From: Holtermannia corniformis
Taxonomy: Eukaryota > Basidiomycota > Tremellomycetes > Holtermanniales
DNA: 64,000 nt
Direction: 5' to 3'
Assembly: GCA_001599935.1 (NCBI GenBank)
Contig: BCIJ01000008.1
Coordinates: 62,001 to 126,000, forward strand
Shown here in pieces: positions 10,603-20,052 of this stretch. The position numbers and the translations under genes are program-made. Under the pieces are notes generated by a model that worked only from the letters and a program-made list of their open reading frames with translations, searched no databases and was not told the origin of the DNA. The stretch's first letter is position 1; every line of letters begins with the position of its first letter.

Positions 10603-11688
10603 TCATCGCCGACCACCTTGGATCTTCAGCACCCTCTCGGCCGCACGGAACGTCAAGCTTGTCCGTACACCGCGCTCCAGCTTTGTCCCTTGCGGCAGCT
10701 TGTGCCCCAGAAGCGTAGCATTGGCAACGCGCACGGCAGCCGGCTCATCGCCGCCGATCGTATCACTGGCGACTTCTCGGATGCCGTGCAGGTGCGAAGT
10801 GTATACGCTCGAGGTCAGGAGCAGGAGCGACCGCGGTTCAAGCAGCAAATGAGCAAGAGGGATGGCAGCAATCGGCTTCGGGCCAAAGTCGGTCGGCTGA
10901 ACGGTTGTGATCATGGGCGGCGAGGGGGATTCGGTGGAGAGGTAGTGGTGGATGTCAAGCACGGTGTGGGAGCCGAGAGACAGGGTCGCGACGGCCGGGA
11001 AGAAGGCTGGGCCATCTTCGTGGGGCTGATGTAATCAGTATGACGAATGATTGTAGCATGGCGAGCTGGAGATGAACACACCGAGATGCCTTGCGATGGC
11101 TGATATTCATTCACGAGGATTTGGTTCAGCCCCTTTGCTTTTGTTGAAGCGAACAGCTCGGGAGCGAGCGATTGTATCCGATCGATCAAGTTTGGACTGG
11201 TATCGGTCAGGCCACCGAAGAGCACATTTCTGGGTACACACTATTTCGTCACGAAATCGGGCAGAGGTTCCGGCACGAGCACCCCAGACCTGGTCATATT
11301 CCCACCTGCGGCGTGTAAGCACGATGGACCAGCCGTGGGAGTCAACCAACCCCAGTATTGTAGCCTGCAGCTGTGTCAACCTTGTTCGCACGCAAGGACG
11401 TGCACATACCGCCGTCCAGTTCCGACCGTCTTCCATTTGGGTTGCGGGCTGTCTCCAATCTGCAGCCGGATCATTTCTCAGCTTATGAGCAGCTTGATAA
11501 GCGGATGGTTGACTGACCTTCTGCAGTAGGTACGCCTCGTCATGTTCGCTGATGAAGTTTGGGATATAGTACCCAGTCGGCGGCAGGTCGAGGATCTTGT
11601 GCTGTTGCAGATCAATTGGCGCTCGGCTTGAAGAGGATTCAGATGCTTCGAGCACCGAATCGGGCACGTCAATGACATGCTGCACCAT
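10603..11688 (-). CDS. ALKBH6-like 2-oxoglutarate/Fe(II) dioxygenase (AlkB family)
   Basis: The ATG at 11688 begins MVQHVIDVPDSV. Conserved ALKBH6 blocks follow in order: LPPTGYYIPNFISEHDEAYL, PQPKWKTVGTGRRLQYWGG, SGVLVPEPLPDF, NQILVNEYQPSQGI, PHEDGPAFFPAVATLSLGSH and LLLEPRSLLLLTSSVYTSHL-HGI. The iron ligands His and Asp of the HxD motif read HED, the distal His lies in HLHGI, and an Arg in the C-terminal RTSLTFR fits the 2-oxoglutarate-binding Arg. Five introns of 37-70 nt separate them. The family demethylates or binds nucleic acids; the substrate of ALKBH6 is not settled. The longer N-terminal frame up to 11886 is probably 5' leader. Confidence 0.88.
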
Positions 11689-12309
11689 TGTCTGTGCAAG
11701 AGGCAGGTGCACACGCCAGCTGTCAGCTCGAATGACTCGAGCTTCATGTGCTGCCGACTTGGCGTGCCTGGCTGGCTGAGTGGGGTAGAGTGTCAGTACT
11801 TTCACCGTAGCTGAAGGAAATGGCGTTCTCTGCATGGCTGCTGGGATCATGCAGCCTTTACCTGGCGATGTGATCGTCGTCTGCAATAGTCCGAGATCCT
11901 CCGCAAGTCAGCGAGCGCCCACATCGAGACCAAGTGGCATACGCGCCTCTGCTTCGCGTCTCTATTCCCAGAAGCAAGCACAAGTATCCGGCTTGTATAG
12001 AGCACAGCGGACTGCACAACCGATGCTCCGCTTGTCCTTCCCTGGAATAGCCAACCGCTGTGCGCACAGTCAACATGCCCGTTTTGCCATCGTCGATCCG
12101 ATCCGATCTCCTAAGCGCTTCGGGCTCGGGCTCGGCGTCTGTGCTCCAGCAACCGACCGGGCGATCCTCGACGGCGAGAGCGATACTCGCGATCGCGGAC
12201 GTTGCGCGCGATACCGAGGCCGAGCTTTATGCATGGCTATATAGAGAGCATCCATGCAGTCGAGTATACCATCTTCCATCTCACACAATTCACAATCGCC
12301 ACATTTACC
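11689..12309. other. Divergent promoter region, 621 bp
   Basis: Lies between the ALKBH6-like gene and the NmrA-like gene. Apart from a TATA box for the latter at 12238 I find nothing distinct. Confidence 0.5.
12238..12244 (+). promoter_or_regulatory. TATA box of the NmrA-like gene
   Basis: TATATAG, 72 bp upstream of the ATG at 12310. Confidence 0.6.
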
Positions 12310-13427
12310 ATGTCACCCAAGACTATCCTCATCACTGGCGCTACAGCCGCGCAGACCAGAGGTCTCATTCAAGACTTGGCGGCTCTTAATAAAGCTACAT
12401 CAGCACAAACGTATATACTGCTGGCTCACACTCGCTCGGCAACGTCCGGCGCTGCAATGGCGATTGCCGGGTACCGTGGTGTCGAGTTCCTTGAAGGCGA
12501 CTACGAGGTAGTGTACCAAGCGCTGACAGAGCGGGACGTATGGGGAGTGTTTAGCTTGCAGAGCTCTGGGATTCCGGATGAGGTAGCTGTCGGTAAGTGC
12601 TCGCGCTTGCAGTAGTGGCGGCTGTGCGCGACTGAACTGACATCCTCGCTCAGGCTGCAAGCTTGTCGACGCGGCGGTTGAGCACAGAGTCAAGCACTTT
12701 ATCTACTCTTCAGTTGACATGGGTAATGATCACGACACTGGGCTACCGGCGTGGGTGAAGTCACCGTCCTTCGTCAGAGCTGACTCGGATGATCCAGTTG
12801 GGAGCGCAAGCGCGCGATCGAGAACCATCTCAAAGCGCAAACGACCATGACATGGACGATCCTGAGTGTATGTACCATTGTCTCCTGTTTCTCCACATCC
12901 AGCAACTGACAGTCGAGCCAGCCAACTTCCTTCATGACGAATCTCGAGCACTACGCGTCCCCGCGCGGCCACGTCATGAACGCACTCTACACAAACCACC
13001 TGTTCCCTTTTCCATCTCAGAAATTGCAATGGATCGCACCAGCCGATATTGGTCGTTTCGCGGCGCGGGCATTCATCAAGCCCGAAGCGTATGTGGGTCG
13101 CATGATCCCGCTTGCAGGCGACGCCGTCTCGATCCCCGATGTGAAAGAGATGTTTGAACGCGTCATGGGTGTCCCGTTCGAGCTTGCGAGCGAGGAAGCC
13201 ACCCAAGGGTTCTTGCATGGGTTTCCGGAGATGAAGGATATGTTCGCTGTGAGTTGGTACTGGTGCTGTTCAATCTTCGGCTCGGCGCTGATTTGGGCGC
13301 GGAGTGGCTCGGCAAAGGTCTATTCGACGCCGACGTCGAAGCGCTGAGGAAGGAGTTGCCGGGCCTCCAGACGCTGGAGGAGTATCTCGAAACGGAGCTG
13401 AAGCCTGCTGCGGCGCCTCGAACCTAA
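12310..13427 (+). CDS. NmrA-like NAD(P)-binding atypical SDR protein
   Basis: Five exons. The start MSPKTILITGATAAQTRGLI has a Rossmann dinucleotide-binding loop of the GATGxxG type, here GATAAQT, with the last Gly changed. Then follow VEFLEGDYEV, VWGVFSLQS, HFIYSSVDMGNDHDTGLPAW, KRAIENHLKAQ, TWTILSSSQPTSFMTNL and ADIGRFAARAF, the normal NmrA order. Introns are 43-75 nt; the one before WERKRAIENHL uses GTGGGT. Relatives are redox-sensing regulators of nitrogen metabolism or NAD(P)H-binding reductases. The weak glycine loop makes either role possible. About 290 residues, ending ...LKPAAAPRT. Confidence 0.87.
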
Positions 13428-13546
13428 AGGAAGGCGGTGTATCTGTGATGCCGAGAGTCTCCTCTATGACATGTATCAAGACTGCCAGCAGTATCTTGCA
13501 CGCTCACATCGGTGATGAACCAAGCACACGTCAAGCGATGCATGCA

Positions 13547-15632
13547 CTACTCGAGCCAGTGCTTCAAGCTGTAAAGCAAGACTTTACCCCTTTGGTTCCC
13601 AATCGCCAGATACTCGCCCCTCCCACTCGTCCTGACAGCGTTCACATGGCCCAACGGCGTCCCGGACGTCGGCCAGTTTGCAAACGTCGTACCCGATGGG
13701 ACGTGCATCTATCGCGCGTGCGTCAGCGCAGCTCAATTCGCGCAAGTGTGAGATACGTACCAGTTTCAATGCATCCTTCTTAGACTGGCTTGCGGCGACG
13801 AGTAGCTGAGAATCGACGTTGAAGCTTAGGCTGGAGATTGCGGTTGTGAGATTGCCGATGGAGCGGATGGGCGATGGCGAGGCCGTTGGCAGGATTGAGG
13901 TCGAGGTAGGGATGTGGGTCGAGGTGGAAGTGATGGAGGATGTAGAGTAGAGGTTGATGATACCCGTCGTGGAGCTGTGATCACGTTAGCGAGCGACAAA
14001 GGGGGCAAGCCCAAACGCACCCGACAGCACAGTGCCGGCCATCAGCGCCAATGGCAAGCTTGCAACCGCCAAACCCGCCTTCATCCTTCCATCGTCCCAC
14101 GACGCTCCGTTTGCCGAGATCCCAGACATCGACTTCACCGCCCTCACCACTCAGCGTCCACAGCTCACGACCGTCTTTAGCCCACACGAGATCGCGGATT
14201 CCACCGCTGCGTCCGGTTTTCAGTTCCGTCACGACCGAACTGGCGCCGGCAGCTCCAGGTCCCCAAGAGAGGATCGTGACTGCGCCGCGGCGGCCTGCGA
14301 TCGCTAGCAGGCTACCGTCGGGGCTGAAGGCGTGGACTGAGAGCGAGTGCGGCGAGGTGGAGAGGGACGAGGATGAGGTTTGGCCGAAGAGCGAGCGTGG
14401 GGACCGGAGGCACCGTTGGGATTCGAGATCGTAGGTGTAGGAGAACGGTCGGGTGCCAGTCAGCAAGATTGATGATCCCGAAGGGTGGAAGGTGGTGGTG
14501 GTGAACGGGAGCGACGGGACGTGGATCGTCAACAACGAAGCGTTGGTGTGCCCATCGATCTGCACACGTTAGAACAGTGGTGAAATGACCTGTATCACCC
14601 ACGTTGAACAGGCGCAACCGCCTATCACCGCCAACAACACTCAGCACCGGGAGCTTGGGGTGCCACGCCAAGTCGACAACTCCGCCTTTACCACCGTCCC
14701 TTTCACCAATCGTTCGGTTCGTCTGGTTCGCATCACGCAAGCGTTCAACCTCGAGCGTACCGGTCGGTAGCGCGCCACGACGCTTGGGCGCCGAGATAAA
14801 CGTTGCAGTTGACGCCAGCAGTGCCGCGAGTCCCGTCGAAGGCCCGGATGCAGAACCGCGAGGTGTACTGGCCCATTGTGGCTTTGGGTGCAGTTTCTCG
14901 AATCTATGGTTGCGTCAGTGAGAGTTGTTACCGTAGTACCGCAGACGGACTGTGTGCGTAGCCTCCCCTCGAGCTCACGCCCTCCTACAAGCTGGTCCTC
15001 TCCCAATCCTTCCTCCCCGCGCGCAAGCTTGCGCAACCGCTTGTCCTTTGCCAAACTGACTTCGATCGCTTCATCCGCCGGGTCATGCCACAGGGATGGT
15101 CTCGTTTCCGTCCTCAGTGGCGGCTGAGGTTCTGCACTGGAATCGTCCGAATCCGTATCGCTATCACTGTCCGAGTCGGAAACGTTGGCTTCCTCGTAGC
15201 CGTACCCGAGCTCGTCCGCACTGTCTTCCTCGTCTGATGGCAGGAATGCAGCTTGAGCTCCTGCTGTCGACGATTCGGCGATAGGTGCGTCAATCGTGAA
15301 GAGCTGCGCAAGTCAGTACATAAACGGTCCCCACTCAACCGCTCGCAACCCACCTCGTGGTCCTGCAAGTAGCCCAAGCCACTATCCGCCTCGACTTCTC
15401 CACCTTCAGCCGCGATCCCACCCTTTGCCTTTTTATTCCGCTTTGCCTTTTTGCGCCCAAACAAGGCCTCTTCGAGGCCCAACTCTTCATCATCCTTCAA
15501 CTCGTCGTTCTCGAGCTCGTGCAGCGGTGCTCGCTTGACGCCTAGCACGAACGGCTCGGCCTCTGTATCTGGCTCTACGGGTGCATGGCGCGGTTTCTTG
15601 GCGCGCTTGAATGGTTTGGTCGCTGCTGGCAT
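13547..15632 (-). CDS. UTP18: Utp18, WD40 protein of the U3 snoRNP / small-subunit processome
   Basis: The N-terminal part is basic and acidic (KPFKRAKKPRHAP, then LGLEEALFGRKKAKRNKK). A Ser/Asp/Glu-rich region and the Utp18 signature LWHDPADEAIEVSLAKDKRL-RKL and FEKLHPKPQWAS follow. The beta-propeller starts at GVVDLAWHPKLPVLSVVGGD and runs through SLSVHAFSPDGSLLAIAG and IRDLVWAKDGRELWTLS. The C-terminal blade MHVPSGTTFANWPTSGTPLG ... YLAIGNQRGKVLLY is typical of Utp18. It acts in nucleolar pre-18S rRNA processing. Several short introns are present. The promoter is shared with the Apq12-like gene. Confidence 0.9.
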
Positions 15633-15915
15633 TGTGCGTGAGCGAATGCTGGCTGTTGGAGAGGTGGTGATCGTCTATGGTGAGTGCCGTCCTGAAATAT
15701 TTGGCGAGCCTGTTGGCGCTCCTAACAGTCCCACGTGAAATTATAACGCCGCAGTGGCAGCAGAATAGTCGCGCGGTGCGATGACGCGCCAGCTAGGGCA
15801 GAAGATTGCTACAGCTTCCACTCGATCTCTCGCGCTGTTGCTGTCGCCAGGCTAGCCATCAACGAGGATAGCAAAGACACCCTCTACAACTCCGTCTGTA
15901 TCACCAGCCACCATC

Positions 15916-16636
15916 ATGCCAGGCGTCATCGAGTACGTTATCTCACCTGCCCACCCTTTGCTCATACTAACCCACCAGCCACCTACTCGACCTCGTCCTT
16001 CCCCATCTCCCACCTTCAGCCCAATCAACCATCCTCTTCATCTATCGCAACGTCTCCATCCCGTCCCTCTCCCTGCCAGCTCTCAACAGCTCCAGCCTCC
16101 TCCCATGGGCCATCACCCTCATCGCAGGCTACCTCTTGCTTCAAACACTGCTCGGCACAGTACGATACGCGTACCGCATGTTCGTCTTGTTCTCCAAGAT
16201 CGCAGCCGTCGTCGGCGTGATCGCTAGTGTCATGGGAGCGAGCGGCCAGGGCGGGCTGTGGGAGACGTTGGCGCCGTATCTTGGTCAAGCGCAGGATGCT
16301 GCTGCTGCGTTTGGCGGCGGCGGCGGCGGCGGTGATGGCGGGCAATGGTGGCAGTCGTTCATTCCGAACGGTCAACAGACCCCCGTCGCGAGCCGCACAA
16401 GGTCAAAGGCATCAAAACGCAAGCCGTACAAGAACCGCTACGACCCCAGAACTGAGACGCAGGCGCACGCAGACCCCAACTCGATCCTCAACGCCGCAAA
16501 GGACGTCTTGGGCGGTGGCTCGAACGTGATGGACAACGAATATGTTCAAGGATGGGTCAAGAGCGCGCTGGGCAAGGTGTGGGAGAACGCCGTCAGTGGC
16601 AAGCAAGAGGAGGAGAAAAAGTCAAAGTGGTGGTAG
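15916..16636 (+). CDS. Small membrane protein, Apq12-like
   Basis: The ATG at 15916 plus a 47-nt intron (GTACGT donor, CACCAG acceptor) gives about 225 residues starting MPGVIDHLLDLVLPHLPP. Two adjacent hydrophobic stretches (SLLPWAITLIAGYLLLQTLL and FVLFSKIAAVVGVIASVMG) match the layout of Apq12, an ER/nuclear-envelope protein affecting pore assembly and lipid homeostasis. A poly-Gly run (residues near AAAAFGGGGGGGDGG), a basic stretch (RSKASKRKPYKNRY) and a Lys-rich end ...EEEKKSKWW follow. The Apq12 link rests on topology and local similarity only. Confidence 0.7.
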
Positions 16637-16731
16637 CGAGTGCGGGGCTGTAGCAAGGACAAGGGCATATTTGCATATACAAGATATATACTTTCGCGCG
16701 ACCGACCGATCATTGGACTGGCGGGCGGGTA

Positions 16732-18573
16732 TCAGCACGGCGTACCGGGGAGAGGGGCAAACTCACTCGGCTTGATCTTGAAGTGCAGCGTGATGAGCGA
16801 AAAGATGAAGCACTGTGAGAGACGTCGATCAGGCGCTGAATCTGCGTGACGAGTAACCAACTCACCCGCAAGTCTTGGATCAGGTAGTAGAACACGCGCA
16901 GGCCCTCGGCGTCGGCAGAGTCGTTGACGTCGGCTAGCGAGCCGATCTTGGCCGTCTGCAGAGTGTCAGTGACCGCATTCATGTTTGAATGATGCGCGAG
17001 AACAGCAAGGAATAAGAGTCTTGGTTGAACAGTGATACACGATTCGTCACTGGACGGATTGCACAGCGACCCAAGCGAGCGTCACAAAGGGGCGAATCCG
17101 GCATTGCTCTCGCGTAGAACGATCTACGAGCAACGACATGCTGCCAACGCTTGGTCGTTCCGCCGACTGATGAGACGCACCGACTCCTCTACTCAGCTTC
17201 AGAAAAAAGCTGACAAGCCTCGCAAGCGCTTCTCTCGTCACGCCGCATGTCCCCAGTGCACGATATCAACCAGCACCAGGCGAATAGATAAACTCCATTG
17301 CGCCGCGACTCGCGTCGCCGCACTGACCACCCCGATTTGGTCGCTCGGACAGTATCGTGATCAAGGTCCGGCGACCTAGCGCCTGCAGCCTGATTACGAA
17401 CGCCAGAGCAAGTCAAGTCATCCTGCCAGCACCGCATGTACTCGTTTCGCGACTTCCGTACCTGCTCTGAAGGTCCACTGCGCGACGTCGTCCGACAGGG
17501 CAGACAGCAACCAGAAGTTTTGTGCAACATCCTTGGCACTGGCGGGTTGAAAAGTGTCTCCGCGCCGTGACGCTCGGACTCTCATGGTCGACACTGACTA
17601 GGCAATGCCGTCTCATCAAGCCCGAACAGGAAGATGCAGCCGTGGCCACGCAGGATTGACGCAGATCAGCTCAATGCTGGCAAGCGCGGCTGCCAACAAG
17701 GTAGGTAAGGACGTTGCTATGCCTGGCTTGCCGATAACCGAATGTCTCAGCAGACATCTGAAGTTGATCACGCACACAGAAGGCTTGCTTTTCTTGATCG
17801 ATCTCGTGCAAGGACCAAAACAAGACAAGCTCACAGCTACGACGGCTCCTCTTCGAGCCGGACACGGCGCCTAGAGGCCAGCTTTGTGGCGATGTAGTAG
17901 TCGGCAGATCGTAGCGGAGACAGCCACGCGTATCCCGATGCCCCGTCGCTCGCGATCGTCAATGATCATCACGCACCTCGAACGAAATGTGCTCGCGGTC
18001 GATCCGAACTTCGAGCTCTTGCTTCCCCACAATGTTCTTCTTGGGCCATGACACGTCGTCTTCCCTGTGCATCTCGTTAGCGTCAAAGGCCATCGTATTC
18101 GAAGCTCCAGGTAGAGCTTCGTCCGATCCCGAACACTGACTTTGTGACTTCGCTCTCGCGCACGATCCGCTTCAACTCCTCGGCGACGGCGGGGCCGACG
18201 TACACTACGCGTCGACAGTCAGTCGGCTGCTGTTCAAGCAGGAAGGGAAGGGTGGTGGACGTACTCTCTTTGCGGATGAGCGAGTCGTTACGGTAGTTGG
18301 AGTTGTTGGCGTATCGCAGCCGCCCTGTGCCATCATGTCAACTCTTTCGCACACAATGATCCTACGAAGAGCTACAAACCTTGCCCGTACTCAAACTCCA
18401 AAAACTCGTGGCCATGCATGCCCTGGTGACCGGTGCTGAGTGTGTACGATCAGTCTCCGTCAGTTCTCCCGCATCGCAAACGCACTAGTACCTGCATCGA
18501 ATCAGCTCCCAAAACAGCAGTGATACAAGATCACTCACCGCAGGTAGAAGGGGTCCTTCTCAAGGTCAGCCAT
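16732..18573 (-). CDS. MAGOH: Mago nashi homologue, core exon-junction-complex subunit
   Basis: Eight exons (18573-18539, 18491-18486, 18435-18380, 18324-18265, 18204-18141, 18064-17977, 16955-16866, 16812-16732) sum to 480 nt, i.e. 159 residues plus stop. The protein follows Mago nearly throughout: [94 protein letters not shown] and a variant C-terminus [13 protein letters not shown] followed by [10 protein letters not shown]. Mago pairs with Y14 on spliced mRNA and acts in mRNA localisation and surveillance. Exon 2 is only six nucleotides and intron 6 is 1021 nt; both are unusual. Confidence 0.95.
16956..17976 (-). other. 1021-nt intron in the mago nashi gene
   Basis: GTGCGT donor and CTGCAG acceptor. 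Flanking exons join as HISFE | TAKIGSL, exactly as in Mago proteins, so no coding exon lies inside. The stretch holds only unsupported ORFs (for example 17189-17539, minus strand). No tRNA or repeat was recognised. Confidence 0.8.
18486..18491 (-). other. 6-nt microexon (GTACTA) of mago nashi
   Basis: Preceded by ATGCAG and followed by the donor GTGCGT. The flanking introns are 47 and 50 nt, normal for this genome. Joining CG + GTACTA + C restores Arg-Tyr-Tyr at the invariant FYLRYY motif. Skipping it keeps frame but deletes both tyrosines. Confidence 0.85.
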
Positions 18574-18986
18574 TGTGTTGTGTGAAAGTGTGATGAAGAC
18601 CACACCGTCAATGAGACGTCGAATGAGGGAAAGAGGGGTTTGTATGGAAAATAATGAGGTGGCGTCAACGTGCAACTGGCAGACGGAGTCACAGCATCTT
18701 TAGACAAGTTGCAGCATGGAGTGTGCAACGATTTGGACAGAAGTGAGTGTCTTTTTATCACTCTCACAGCTCAAAGTACATTTGAGGCCCCCAGGGTAAT
18801 ACGCACGACCGGTAGAAAAAAAGATACGATGACCAAACATGGACGCAGATAAGTGTAGTGGTTGTCATTCTCGCAATACAAACCTACTACATACTTGTGT
18901 CAAGCCCTGTCTAGCATGGACATATAACATGCGCTGTTTAGGCAAGTAAACAACCCAGGGATAAGGACGTGCATAAAAAGAATAGT
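18574..18986. other. Intergenic, 413 bp, mago nashi upstream region
   Basis: Contains the T-run terminator of the tRNA gene at its right end. No other feature is recognisable. Confidence 0.5.
18975..18979 (-). terminator. RNA polymerase III T5 terminator
   Basis: TTTTT on the minus strand, 7 nt beyond the tRNA 3' end. Confidence 0.6.
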
Positions 18987-19058
18987 TTCGAGCGCCGGGA
19001 ATCGAACCCGGATCGATCCGTTGGGAACGGACCATACTAACCATTATACTACACACGA
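18987..19058 (-). tRNA. tRNA-Gly (anticodon CCC)
   Basis: The 72-nt cloverleaf has D-arm TAGTATAATGGTTAGTAT, anticodon arm GTCCG-TTCCCAA-CGGAT and T-arm CCGGG-TTCGATT-CCCGG. The loop places CCC at positions 34-36. The acceptor stem TCGTGTG / CGCTCGA pairs except for one T-T opposition at the fourth pair; the sixth pair is a T-G wobble. There is no intron, and a T5 terminator follows. It would read GGG codons. Confidence 0.88.
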
Positions 19059-20052
19059 TTTTGACGGTGATTTTGACGCGACTTGTACTAGGCTATATTG
19101 TCTTGGACCTGGTCTTCCGTTACGGCTACCAGGTCCAATGAAGCGGTGTGATGGGTTACGGAACCTCTTCTTGAGACGGGTCGCTGCGTTTCACGGAGGG
19201 TATTCGTCCGAGCTAGTGGACGGCGGACACAGAGCATCGACATCAATAACGAGGCGCGTACCCCTTGAAGCGAGCAACAGGCGAGATTTTGCGGTGCGAA
19301 GTGAGAAATCAGTAGCAGGGACAAGTATGCACGCAGCTTCGAGCGATGGGGACGCTAGTGCCGACCCCTCTACAGCACAGACAGTGACACGATAGCATAG
19401 CGCCGATGGCTTCAGGTTGCCACACAGTTGAGTGGCGAACTTTTGGCCGCACCGCCCGACTCGACCATAGTCGTGAGCAAGACAGGCCTCACGCAGCGGA
19501 AAGATGTGGGGTATCTCATTCTGTGATATTAGTTGACACCTGTACATCGGAGACGGGCAGTAAGACAACGCAGCAATGTTGTAAGACCCCACAGGTGGGC
19601 AATGCCAGCACATGGCCAATGAACAGCATACGGAGGTCCAGGCGATAGCATCGGTTCTCTCTAACGAGCTAATACCTCTGCGTATCTGCTTTACTCCGAC
19701 GCAACTCATCGTGTATGCGCAGTCGGGGAGCGGTGACGGCAGCACGTGACTGAGCTGCTTCCCCGTCGTGGTGTTGCATTGTTCTCAATGAAGTGCTTCA
19801 TATCGACTTCTCAAGCACCTGTCACGTCCTCGATAATCCTACAAAGTCCTCACACGATCCTGAGGATCGATTGTTCATCGTAGCGGGGCGTGACAAACGC
19901 CTAAAGGCGCTGGCACGTCCACGGCACGGCGTTACAGTAGGCGAGACCTCAACCTGCGCTCGCGCGTTAGGTTCACAAGACGTCTGTTGCGAGGCTCAAC
20001 TTGGAGCCGAGTACGGGTAGCGAGAGTCTGGTAAGTACCCTCGCGAGTGACC
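19059..20052. other. Gene-free stretch, 994 bp, upstream of the MAPKKK gene
   Basis: ORFs on both strands (e.g. 19191-19745 minus) lack family signal or splice structure. It may be a long regulatory region for the MAPKKK. No tandem repeat was seen. Confidence 0.45.

Noticed and set aside
17189..17539. 116-codon ORF inside the mago intron as a nested gene
   Set aside because: Arg/Cys/Ser-rich random-looking composition; no family or promoter signal.
19191..19745. 184-codon ORF on the minus strand upstream of the MAPKKK
   Set aside because: Cys-rich, no motif, no splice structure.
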